Assembly (NCBI GenBank): GCA_020650975.1
Contig: JAIPMN010006379.1
Span: 1 to 21,232 of the forward strand
From: Apostichopus californicus
Taxonomy: Eukaryota > Echinodermata > Holothuroidea > Aspidochirotida > Stichopodidae
DNA length: 21,232 bases
Direction of reading: 5' to 3'
Both the position numbers and the translations under genes were made by a program. Below are positions 8,263 through 18,785 of the stretch, piece by piece. Numbering within the stretch: the stretch's first letter is position 1; each line of letters starts with the position of its first letter. The notes beneath the pieces are model-generated. The model did not search any database, was not told where the DNA came from, and worked only from the letters and a program-made list of their open reading frames with translations.

Positions 8263-11158
8263 AGATATATAGGGTTATTTGTTATATAACCTTTGGCTAA
8301 TTGTAAACAAAAAATCCCTTCTGGTAAAGAATGGTTTGCACGGTCGTAATTATTATCCATATATGCAGTGAGGACTTCAGCCTATAGCTGCAATGGTAGC
8401 ACTCCAAAATGGAATTGCCATTGGCTTTCTCATCTAGTTGCCGTTACCGTTAGTGCAAAGGTAGTCTGTCACCGTCTCATTTTTCAGAATGAATTTTTCA
8501 ATCTTCATTAAAGAAAGAAAATGATGGCGCCAAAATATACATGGACGTGAAAGAACATCACGTGATATTTGTAAAGCATTTTGAATTCTCAGAAAAAAAG
8601 TGATATGCTACCCAATGCCAATATATGCATTCTATAGGTATGCATGACAATGACGTAACCAGTGGAGGGGGGTTCCTAACACCCCCATACCTCCCTCCCC
8701 ATCAGATTTGGCAAAAAAGACAATAGTGAAAATGCCAAACAATTCGAGTGATTGACAAACCGTGTAAACCGCGATTATACGGTTCTTGAGAAGACAACAT
8801 ATTTTCACGCGTATTTTACTGATTCTTTACCACCGGGGTTTGATATGTATATGTACAATGGGAGGGGACAATGGAAGCGACTCAACGAAAAAGAGTATTT
8901 ATTCGCAATCAAAAATATGTAAATTAATTTGGCATTTTATACAAAGGTCATATGGTCAGCCTTTGTGGGGGGAGGGGGCTATATTTCACTGTATTAGTTT
9001 GACTTTGGTACTGGGTAGTCTTATCCAAATCTAACATAAAGTATTTTATATTGTTAATATTCACATATGACGTCACATCCTGTTAGTTCGAAGTATGAAG
9101 TCCATATATATCAAGAAACCACGAATGTCTCTGACTTGAAGGCACATTTCAGCAGAAAGGTTAGATCAGGTTGCACGTAATTTTGCAGGTCAAGAAATGA
9201 AGTGCCTCTAGACTTTTCTTTTGAGAAATATTTGAAACGGTTATTCGGTTATCCGACAATGTTTTCTCCATCACCCCCCCCCCCCCCGGCCCCTCTTCTT
9301 TTGCACTCCTGGCTGTTCACGCTAATGGGGGAACACCGAAACAAAGCCGCCTGAAGGTTTGTACCAACATAAGTGTAAATACAAGTGCTTATACCCAAGG
9401 CGTTAACTTTACCCCATGCTATAGAAATGCGTATATGTATATCTCATTTATGCCAAGGCCAATTTCATAATATTACCTTAGGCTCCGGCGTAAATTTTGC
9501 TAGATGCAGACAGTAAAATTAGTACATCTCTGAGTCACACACCCTTGTCTTTTAATTCCTTATCAGTCACTGAAGCGCCAGAGATATATAGGTGTTATAC
9601 CGTATATACAGATGTAGGTAACCATGTCACAGTATTCGCTTGTAATACAGAAACTTTTTCATGAAACGACCGTAATATGTAGCACACCTTGCGTGATATG
9701 GGCTTTTTGTTCTATCTTCTGTGTTTTGCTTTGCTTTTTTGTTAGAATATCCGGATTGATTGATAGAAGTTGGAGTTAGTCACAAACCATAAGTTTATTA
9801 TACACGCGAGAGGAAGGTTGACTCATGTTGTGAACAATGTTGTCGGTCTGGCCTGGGGCAAAGTAAATAATAATTATTAAGTGTAGGCCTAATGGTATTG
9901 TATATGAATGTCATTAAAATTTGAAAAGAAAGAAAGAAAAGAAAAGAAATAAAAACGCATACATAAATTACGAGATGATACATAATGCGAGAGTGCATAG
10001 CATAAGACAATTTCCTTATATTTCATTCAGCTTATAAAATATCGTGTTTTAACCTCAAAAACAAATATATTACATTACGCAAATGCTATGTATAGCCTAT
10101 TTAAACTTATGTGTGTGATTTTGCGGAAACGTTATATAGGCAATAGCAATGGTATTCAACCATTTTGGTTTAAAGACAGCAATTTTCACCTTCATTATAT
10201 TGTTTTTCCCCTCCAGTTGCCGACGCTGTGACCTGGGATGTATCTCTATCCCCTTAGAGAATTTTAATATGAATATGTGTACTTATCGCTGAAAATGGTG
10301 ATAACGTTTTGCCACTTTTGAAGGAAAATTATCACGATTTTTCGACTTTTCTACTATCCTGAAATTATCGCGATCCCTGCACAAGGAAAACTAGTAGGTT
10401 ATAGCCTAATTTTCAAGCATCAATGTCTTCAGTATGGCCGAGTATATGCAGTGACGTCAGAAATTATTCTTGCCATCCCTATAATTCAACCTAAATATCG
10501 TATTTTAAACCGTAATACCGTACCACTATTTTCTTTACTCAGACATGCTGTTTTAATGTCTCTATAGAAATGAATGTCCTTCCATGCATGGTTCCGTCAA
10601 ATATATTTGTTTTATAGATTTATAATACAATATAAACTGGAATGTCATGTTTCATATGATTACCGACACGGATAAACTTAATTTGAAATACCGGTATTGT
10701 AATAATTATACAATAAATCATTTTAATTCGTAACAAAAAAGCTACATTATAGATCACAAAAACCGGCATGTATGAAGCTTATCCCTGCAGATATCAACAA
10801 ATATATTGTCAAAAACGAAAAAATCCAAACCGCGGTGCCATTTCTTCACCATGCAGGTAAATTTAACGTCATTTATTTTTTTCCACTGCTTGAACCGTAT
10901 ACTTTTATATGGCATTCCTTTTTTAAATGCTAGCATTGTTATTCCCTTGTGTGACTTGATCTAATTGGTAAGTTCAACGGACCCAACACCACATTTGAAC
11001 GCCATTCACCTCTGAGGTGTTCGTTTCTATGAAACCATAAAATGTTCCCTATCTTCGTTTACCTTTTCTCTTTCTTTAGTCGTACAATATTTATTGAATT
11101 CAGACAAATATGTACCATTGAGTCATAGACGGTCATTGAGCATTAAATTGAATTAACG
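8263..11158. other. Long stretch without a recognised gene
   Basis: Holds TCACGTGA (8558-8565), GGCGCCAAAA (8526-8535, E2F-like on the minus strand), a G/C hairpin-prone patch (8667-8702), CRE palindromes at 9068-9075 and 10452-10459, a run of 14 C (9274-9287) and a GAAA-rich purine repeat (9923-9950). The open frames at 8786, 9798 and 10754 have no protein-like motifs and I treat them as chance. Confidence 0.45.
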
Positions 11159-11506
11159 TTAAAGGGACTATACTTATATTCATGACAACAAATTTGCTAT
11201 ATGCTAAAATGGCCACCAAAGTTTCAAAACCTTACATCCTCTTATTTCTAAGTTTCATCATAGTTTGATAACTTTGGATTTTGTATTTCTGTAATTTGTA
11301 ACTTATCCGGGCATTTTGGAAATGTAGTATATATATACTAGTGTAAAGAATGAGTATTCGCGCTTATTTGGAGCCTCGTATTCGTGTTCAAACTCCTTAC
11401 AATGGGGAATTCTACTTGTACTCGAACTTTATGCTAATGTACTCGTATACTAGAAAAATCTGTCATTTAACGATTCTTCTTTTTCCATCGTACACAGTCC
11501 CTTTAA
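11159..11506. mobile_element. Possible MITE with TTAAAGGGACT inverted termini
   Basis: TTAAAGGGACT at 11159-11169 is matched by its exact reverse complement AGTCCCTTTAA at 11496-11506, bounding 348 bases. The outer TTAA could be a target duplication of the piggyBac type with inner ends AGGGACT/AGTCCCT. The interior has no gene; the 60-codon frame at 11350 is probably chance. Ends of the AAAGGGACT type occur on short DNA transposons in invertebrates (general knowledge). An 11-bp match in this spacing can also arise by chance in 21 kb. Confidence 0.35.
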
Positions 11507-12550
11507 AGAGACATATACTAAGCTGGAAATGACACCCTCTTTAACAAGTTAATACTGTTGCGTTTGATAGGAAGTATTATAATATAAAAATGTGTCTGGG
11601 CGATGAAATGTCGATAATTCATCTTTGTTTCACTAATTGGTTTGATCAATTGTCATCATTATGTTCTGTTTAATTGGTAGATTTGGTGAAAGAAAAGAAG
11701 ATGCTCTAAATTCGAAGGAGCAGACACAAATGCGACAAATTTCATCCAAAGGTGTTGCATGTAAGATATTCTTTAAATCCTAAATTTCATCCCAAATTTC
11801 TGTCATGCATTAGCTGTAATTGGAGAACGACTCACATCAATTTATTAAGAGTTCTTTTTACATATAAGTGTAGTGTTTTCCCATCCCAACCCCTGCCTTC
11901 AATATCATGTCTTTAATTTTGCGATGAAGAATTGCGCTGCCTAAAAAATATAAACGTTACTATATATTTTCAACACATTTTATTATTGTTTTATTTCTAA
12001 TTAAAACGATAAAGCAAAAAATCGAAAAAAAAAGAAGAAAAAACCTTACTCAAAATGACATGATGTCGAAAACATGAAAGTGTTTGCAACTTTATCAAAA
12101 TTTTTCGAAGACATGAATCTTTATTAGAAATGATAAGTTACAGGGGGTGTATAACGAATTAACAGACGGACTTTAAAATTGGGAGGAGTTAACCGCGTGA
12201 ATTTTTACCTTCGGATAGGCAAGACGAAATTTCCCATGCGAGCCAAAGATTTATTCTGTTCACCGTCTTGACCTACTTTTGGGAGAACGATTTCCTATTT
12301 AGAAACCCATCCCCTGGAGAGAAAGGTACGGTGTCGATAATTAGTGAGTAAAATTTCAGCAAAAATAACTAGAACACAATAATGATTTTTTTTGAAATTC
12401 TGGAATGATAGGCCTATTATGTGTGATTCATGTGCAGTGTAATACTATACATCGAACGCACTTTCTCGTCTCGCTTTACACATTGTTCAGTCTTCCCACA
12501 AAGCAACCGATCAGCCGGAAGTTAAATTATCATGCATGCATGGGCAAGAC

Positions 12551-12590
12551 GGAGGGGAGCGTGGGGGGGGGGGGTGGAGGAGGGGAGGAG
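12551..12590 (+). repeat. G-rich purine tract with G12
   Basis: Twelve consecutive G (12563-12574) lie inside a run of GGAGG-type units, with quadruplex potential on the plus strand. Confidence 0.85.
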
Positions 12591-12900
12591 TGATCATGTG
12601 AAAATTGAATTTTTCCATTGGTGTAACAATTCCTATACTTCACTGTTTATGTGCATGGAGCGCGTATCCGGCAGAAAGTCTTCCGACCCACGTTGGCGAA
12701 CGACAACTGTGTCGGTGACGGTTTTGTAGCTCTCGTTCGTTTACCTGTTGGAGTTTTAAGGCCGTACATTTCATTATCCACAACATGATTGTTACCTGAA
12801 CCCTTCTACTTAAGTCTATTCTTAATTCACTTCACAAAGAAAAAAAAGTACGCGTGCATTTCGCGCGCAGACATACGTGGAAGCAGAGTAAACACTTAGG

Positions 12901-12948
12901 TGGGGGATGGTGGGGGGGGGGGGAGGAGAGGAGAGGAGGCGGAGGGTA
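12901..12948 (+). repeat. G-rich purine tract with G12
   Basis: Twelve consecutive G (12912-12923) are followed by gaggagaggagaggagg-type sequence; quadruplex potential on the plus strand. It begins about 350 bases after the similar tract at 12551. Confidence 0.85.
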
Positions 12949-14513
12949 TGGTGGTGATTCGTGTCCTTTTGGAAATCTGCACAGTTTTAATTGCTTTACC
13001 AACAGAGTTAAGTATCCTTCTGTCATAGATATAAAGCTGTTTTACCAGGTAACAGATATATCAAATATTCGCATTTTCATGCAGCGGTGAATTCTCCCTA
13101 ACAAACACAACTGCAAGCTGTATATGCTTTCATCTTAAAGTAAAAGCTGAGTCTTTTCACAGCACGTGAAAGGTTAATGTCTCAACCATTAAGACCATGG
13201 ACTTGTCAAAATCCTTTTTTATTATCTTCAAAGTATAGTTAACTGATTAAAACGTATCATTGAATCAGGCGCTAAATTGATCCCAAAGCGACCTTTTAAT
13301 AATAAATACAATTTGATAGAAACCATTCACCGAAGAGAATTTCGAAATTTCTTTATTCGTTGCCTTGTTCTAAAGCTGAGATCTTTGCGTGAACTCATCT
13401 GTGAAATCAGGTTAGGCCGGGTCTGTATTAACACCCACAGTTAGCATCCTGCTTGGTATGACAATTAACGACGAAACATCTGTCGAGAAAGGTTTTCGCT
13501 TCTTTCTTTTCATTTTGACGGGGATAAAAATTTGATACCTTGTGGCTTGCGGGGCTTATCATCATCCCTTCTAACAAATATAGCTGTCTCTATAGCCACA
13601 TGAAATCGCCACATGTTTAAAAGTTCATTTGAAAAAAATCTCCTCCCCCCCCCCCTCGGCCCCTGCATTTTCACCTCTGTTCTTTACATGACAAAGTCTG
13701 AAAAAAAAAGTATTGAAAAAAGACTGTCATGAAGTAGTCCTATCTTGTGAGTTATCCACTATCCACATATGATGCTTGAGTTATGTATAGTTTATTTTCA
13801 GATAAAAGTTCTTCTTGTTTTTCTATACGACTATATCGGTGATAATGCTCTCAGTAAATCAAAAGGGAACCAAGCTCAATATTACCTTCCATAAAACTAA
13901 CCCCAACAACACCGTTTACCCCTGATTTATAGGTTATGATCGATAGCAGTAAGTATATGACATATACCTACCATGTGTATAAAGGTATTAAGTGAGTATT
14001 TGCATAATCGATAATCAGATGCTCAGTATTGTCAGACTCTCACAGCTAAAGAAATATTCAAGACCATATCCGTAGTTTTTAGCTGATAACAGCCCAAGGA
14101 CTCATTTAGCCATGAGGATTTCTAGCCATAACAATATAGTGGTGGTTAATAAATCGGTATTTAAACCAATTACATATCCAAATCCTCCCGCTATATATCG
14201 ATGTAACATGAGGGCGCATATGTTATCAAACGAATTTCACGTGATCAAATTTCTTACTTGGTCTCGAAAGGGCCAAAGTATATGTTCATGATTTGAGGAA
14301 ATAAAATTGAGGTAAAATGTTACCCCAAAACGGCTTAAAACTTAATCTGCTGTAGATTTACATATGGCGCTGCAGAAGACCCATATACTTCTATACTACA
14401 TTAAGGCAAATAAATTAATCTACATGGATGTCCGCAGAATAAAATCTAGACAAGAAAGGAAGCAACTTCGGGTATTTCGATAGCAAATTAACCGTCTAAA
14501 GAATTATCTAGTT

Positions 14514-14575
14514 AACCGGTTTTTAATATAAACTATTAACAGGTTAACCGGTTAATTGTCAAAGTTGAACCAGTT
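14514..14575. promoter_or_regulatory. Cluster of Grainyhead-type AACCGGTT sites
   Basis: Perfect AACCGGTT palindromes lie at 14514-14521 and 14546-14553, 32 bases apart, and a one-mismatch copy AACCAGTT lies at 14568-14575. AACCGGTT is the established consensus of Grainyhead/CP2 factors, which act in animal epidermis. A half-like ttaaccgtct lies about 20 bases upstream. The flanks share the word tctaaaga on both sides, so local duplication may explain part of it. Confidence 0.4.
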
Positions 14576-15057
14576 AATCCTATTTCTAAAGAGAGAATTC
14601 AGTTTTGTTTTTGGTTGTTTCTTTATACTAATTTCATTTTTTGAGATGGGGGTTTGTCCTGCCCCCTTGTCCCATGATCCTCGCGATATTGTTTGTAATA
14701 GATGCAGTCAACAAGATTGAGTTTCTATTGTCATTTTGGGCAGCAACATTTTGAACTTTATTAAAATGAATTCAATTCCAGTGTGAGTTTGAAGTGTTTT
14801 AACCCCGCGAGGACCGATTTCTTAAAGTACTTTATTACAAACTTCCCTTTATATGTTTAGGCCTAGGTTACAACTCTAAACGTATATGTTTCACTGAATA
14901 GTAAACAAGTCTTTTGATCACGCAATGAGTAATTTGAAGGCGAACTTCCGAAGAAAGTTAACACCCATGCAGTGACAGTCTATTAAAACAAGTGATCCTA
15001 ATTAACCAAGTGCATTTTCGCTTCAAAAAACTATGGTCCTTTTGTGTATTACATATG
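14576..15057. other. Non-coding stretch
   Basis: No gene, RNA or clear repeat is recognised. The sequence includes gcctaggtt-type echinoderm-like words near 14868. Confidence 0.5.
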
Positions 15058-15180
15058 TATGCCTAAACGATGTAGGCATAACTAAATAAATAAATAAATA
15101 AATAAATGTAAGACCAAATATTTGGCCTACAAAAATGTTAAGAAAAAACATTTTCCTTAATAAAATGCGTAACGCATTTT
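15058..15180. repeat. Hairpin, TAAA microsatellite and palindromes in a row
   Basis: Within 123 bases lie four structures. A hairpin TATGCCTA/TAGGCATA with a 7-base loop occupies 15058-15080. A (TAAA)n repeat covers 15083-15107. The palindrome CCAAATATTTGG covers 15114-15125. AAAATGCGT-A-ACGCATTTT covers 15162-15180. The density suggests a small non-autonomous element or its remnants, but no defined termini were found. Confidence 0.6.
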
Positions 15181-16640
15181 GTCCTCATTACATATTTAAT
15201 CAAGTCAGTGATAGCGGAGACTTTCAAGATTCTAAATAGTGATAAAAATGTATTAAACGTGCATTCAACTTCCGCACTACCGCACGCGTATAGCATATTG
15301 GAAAGAGAATTCCAATAAGTTGATTGCAACCTCGCTATATAGAACTTATCAATATTCATAAGGTTGTAGTTGGAGTCGACTGCGAGCAGCAACAGGTCAT
15401 ACGAGGTTTAGTGTTGCAAATTCGATCGTGTCTAGACAACTGGTAATTCTGTGAGCTGAATAGATTCGTGACACTTTGACCGAGTTTCTGCTCTCATTTC
15501 TCCTCTTCGTATAGATAAAGTGATTATATGGGAGTTAAGAGGGAAAGATGCACTTAAAGAAGTGGTATGCTTCCTAACTTAATATCTGTATAGATTTTCA
15601 TTTATGCAAATGCACTTAAGCCTATAATGTTGAGAGCTATCCAGGCCAATTGCTTTAAAAATTTCCAAATTAGTATATTAGCAATTAAAACTAAAATGAA
15701 ATAGAACACAAAAATTGAGAGGAACGAATGAAAAGGAGGAGAAAATTTATATAATAATATTGAGCCTATACCGATAACGTATATTATGTAACTAGATCGG
15801 GTCAATACAATTTGCATATATTTAAAAAATGGACATACGAGGTGTTATTGTGATCAATTTATAATATGATTTTCTACGAAAAGAAAATGCTGCATAAAGT
15901 ATTGAGATTTGTTGTATATTCACAAGTTGCTACTCGGGTACGTCTGTTGTGCATTTATAGAAAGTGAACTATAGGCCTATGGGTTATAATATGTAAATTT
16001 AATTATAAAATATAATCATGTGCAGCAATTTAAAACATTTGCTGATCGAGCAAATGATCTAAAGGGTGTCTGATAGTATCATAACAAAGGGAAATTAAGA
16101 CTCCTAGTTGTATAACATTAGGCTAACATTTTAGACACAATATGCATGTAAATGTAATCACAAATAGGACCAGCCTATACTCAGAAGAACGCATGTATAG
16201 ACCCTGCGTGGAACATTCTAAATTTTTACCAACAATATCTATACACCATCGTTAGTAGCAAACTACCGTGGAAATACAGACCCATGACGTAATACCACAG
16301 ACCGAACCGATTACCCCACCACTCCCTTCAAATTGTCATTTGGTTAGACTTTAGATACTTGACAGATGGAACAAGATGTAAGCATGATTCGTTTTAGACT
16401 TTATGCACCCACGTGACACTGATAGGAACCATAATCGAAATGTCAGTATTTATATTTAAGGAAAAGATTGGTTACAGGACAGTATACATGCAACTAGGCT
16501 CATAATATTAAACTGATCGATCTATTGTTTAACTAAGCTGTCGTCTGCCAGCTAATTTGACCAATTTCTACTCGTCTTTTTTTTTTCTTATTTAAAAGAT
16601 AGAAATAAAGGGTCATCCAATTTAGAAGGTTTCACCTTCG
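15181..16640. other. Stretch without a recognised gene
   Basis: AT-rich. The minus-strand frames at 15138-15392 and 15602-15817 lack motifs; the second is a hydrophobic reading of AT-rich DNA. A CRE-like TGACGTAA lies at 16285-16292. TAGGCCTAT lies near 15974. Confidence 0.5.
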
Positions 16641-16643
16641 AAA

Positions 16644-17234
16644 ATGAAGGCGCCACGTAACGCGCAGACGACACCAATTGTTATACGGTTACATGTGTAT
16701 AAACGTACAAAAGCATGTTACGAATACTCAACGGAGTGCTTTGCTCAGTTGGTCGATTTTCTGGACACTTCTTTGGCGCGACTCGGCGCCGTCTGCTTGC
16801 AGGAAAGACCTATTTGTTCCAGATTTAAACAGAAAGCGCCAGAAATTCTGATAGGATTTCGAGCTATTCGTTAATTTCTTAACGATTTTCTAGTTTGTTC
16901 GGTAAACAATGCTACAAACAATATACCCCGTCTATCTTTAAAAGAAGATTCATTTACTTGTAGGTTTTATACAATGGATGATCACTTTTCATGGTTCGTC
17001 TTGATAAACAGAGACACCGATTCAAAAGGGGAAATCAGTGTAATAAAATATAAGTCACATGACTTTTCAAATGGTATCATGAATTTACACATTCGATTGA
17101 ATTGGCGCCATGTTGCCTTAGTTTTAAAAAAAAGAACAACTTTGAAGGTTACATATACGAATTATTTGGTTTTTGATACTCTTTGGATGCATGACACCTA
17201 TTTAAATAACCGACTTGGCAAAGCACCCGGGTAA
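16644..17234 (+). other. GC-richer island with two unassigned open frames
   Basis: Two plus-strand frames, 16644-16874 (76 codons) and 16974-17234 (86 codons), sit in sequence with more CpG and GGCGCC words than the surroundings (16649, 16785, 17104; also TTTGGCGCG at 16772). The second starts in a good ATG context (acaATGG) and contains LNWRHVALVLKK, faintly like periplasmic-binding-type receptor domains. Its end, cacccgg|gtaatgg, could be a splice donor. No family is recognised in either frame. They could be exons, short translated ORFs or chance. Confidence 0.2.
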
Positions 17235-17613
17235 TGGTGGGTATAAGCGAATAAACCACGTGTAAATTAAAATAGGATATTGAACTTATCAGCTTACAGC
17301 CTTTAGAAGAGACTAAACAAACCAAAGAAGGATAAAAATGATTTGAAGTGTAATACATCACGATCGAGAATTAATAACAATGTGAATATTTCAATATTTA
17401 ACATCTCTCTGAGCATCAGAACAAGCAAATCCAAAGGAGAACGCAAATCGAACTAAGAGGCATATTGAACGTAGAAGCAAAACGTGACGGACCATCAATT
17501 AGAACTATAAAGATGGACTCTGTGGTGAATTTAGTCCAAGGCAGAATGAGTCGAGTTGTCTGTATAGAGTTGGCTCTTGTTGCTTGTCAAAAAACAAATG
17601 TCGCACTAAATTC

Positions 17614-17642
17614 TATGTAACCATAGACTCTATGGTTACATA
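17614..17642. repeat. Perfect 13-bp stem hairpin
   Basis: TATGTAACCATAG and its exact reverse complement are separated by only three bases (ACT). A perfect stem this tight is unusual for random sequence. No flanking terminator-type or element-type features are visible. Confidence 0.9.
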
Positions 17643-17695
17643 ATATATAGATCAGTAAGTACTGTTGGTTTTATGGGATCACATAATATTGGAGT

Positions 17696-17730
17696 GGTGT
17701 AGGATCACCACATGTTGTGTAACCTACACC
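17696..17730. repeat. 8-bp inverted repeat GGTGTAGG/CCTACACC
   Basis: Arms 17696-17703 and 17723-17730 are perfect with a 19-base loop. It lies 53 bases after the 13-bp hairpin. Confidence 0.8.
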
Positions 17731-18199
17731 GGTTGAGAATAATGCTCGTATCATGTGGGTATTATACCCCTTTAATACAATACAACATTAAACTAAAGTA
17801 TGGGTTCCCACATGACAATGTGTTGTTTATTTCTATATGGAACATTTTGAAGTTGATGCTGAATTTCATCGGGATTTTATTGTTTTTGTGTTTTTTTTGG
17901 TACTGCAAGGTTGGCGAAATAACTAGCAACATGTTATAGGTTCAGGTAGCTTTCCTGTACAAACGATGGACTGAATATTACCACGACAGATGTGGTTCAG
18001 CGCAATCCGATCTCTAGCTTTAAGCCTCATTAGTATTTAGCATAAATTAAAGCTATATGAAGATAAACAAAATAGTCTGTTCTGTAAACATTTGAAAGAG
18101 AACGATAGTATGGACAGCAGCCACGAGAACTCCGCACCATACAAACGCTTTCGCATTGATGTACATGCTATCACGTACATTCAGGCCTGGCGAGAGAGA
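17731..18199. other. Stretch without a recognised gene
   Basis: The 75-codon frame 17712-17939 is a hydrophobic AT-rich reading with no signal context and is not called. Nothing else is identified. Confidence 0.45.
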
Positions 18200-18223
18200 G
18201 GGGGGGTGGGGATTGGAGGGGGG
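18200..18223 (+). repeat. G-rich tract after a GA repeat
   Basis: A short (GA)n run (18192-18199) leads into G7-T-G4-ATTGGA-G6, with quadruplex potential on the plus strand. Confidence 0.8.
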
Positions 18224-18430
18224 ATAAAGTCTTGAGGCCCGGGTTCAATAAGGGCAGCTTTGGGAACTATACCTGGGAAAACTAATAACTTATTATAATT
18301 TTCAAAATATGCTTAAGGAAAAAATATAGACACATTTTTCAGCAACCCGACCTACTTCTCTATACTGTACCACAATGTGGAGTTTGCATGACAATTGCCA
18401 TCGATTGAACGTCATGGAACTTGACTCGAG

Positions 18431-18785
18431 TGACGTCATGTCTTGGAAATATGTGTAGGAGATAACGTAATATCTTTCACATGTTTAGCTTTTCTTTCAT
18501 TTCAAGTTGCCGTCAAGAATCTGTATTTAGCTGACGGTTGACCTCGCCTTTATATGGAACCAACCGTCCATATCAGCTAAACGTATTGACACACACTAAT
18601 TACGTCACATTGTTGTTGTTAGTGTTGTTTTTTTTTTTTCATTTCTGCAACTTCGAGATGCTTTTTCAATTTTGACTACAGTTTTTGAGCTCTGGACTGG
18701 CTCTCACCAAGTTGATCACTGTAAGTAAGGTGTAATAAAAACCCCATTCATGTCGAGAAAGCACACGTCACATACTGTCACGTGA
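18431..18785. promoter_or_regulatory. CRE/E-box-rich interval, possible promoter
   Basis: TGACGTCA (18431-18438), TTACGTCA (18600-18607) and TCACGTGA (18778-18785) lie within 355 bases. A near-ideal donor GTAAGTAAG begins at about 18721, preceded by a short open stretch FLSSGLALTKLIT after an acceptor-like gactacag. This could be a regulated first exon, but the motifs are short and no open frame supports a protein. Confidence 0.25.
18526..18581. repeat. Bulged hairpin with two alternative folds
   Basis: TTTAGCTGACGGTTG (18526-18540) pairs fully with 18561-18581, apart from a 6-base bulge in the right arm. The right arm can instead pair inside with ATATGGA (18552-18558) through TCCATAT (18567-18573), which would compete with the outer stem. 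Confidence 0.7.

Larger units (their letters stand above)
11507..14513. other. Long stretch without a recognised gene, G/C homopolymers
   Basis: Contains G12 runs at 12563-12574 and 12912-12923 inside larger purine-rich tracts (12551-12590, 12901-12948) and a C11 run at 13645-13655. TCACGTGA lies at 14237-14244. The open frames at 12405, 12532, 12832 and 12854 all translate the G/C tracts into Gly or Pro runs and are not supported as genes. Confidence 0.5.

Noticed and set aside
12405-13090. Several overlapping open frames on both strands
   Set aside because: They owe their length to poly-G tracts and read as Gly or Pro runs.
15083-15107. Repeat array as a possible CRISPR
   Set aside because: It is a 4-base microsatellite without spacers; no CRISPR-like array exists in the window.
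15602-15817. Hydrophobic 71-codon minus-strand frame resembling a membrane protein
   Set aside because: Hydrophobic readings are expected from AT-rich DNA; no start context or conserved residues.
16974-17234. Receptor ligand-binding domain suggested by LNWRHVALV
   Set aside because: The likeness covers only about ten residues and the rest of the frame does not follow the family pattern.
18236-18250. ggttcaa-type sequence like a tRNA B box
   Set aside because: No matching A box or cloverleaf arms within tRNA distance.
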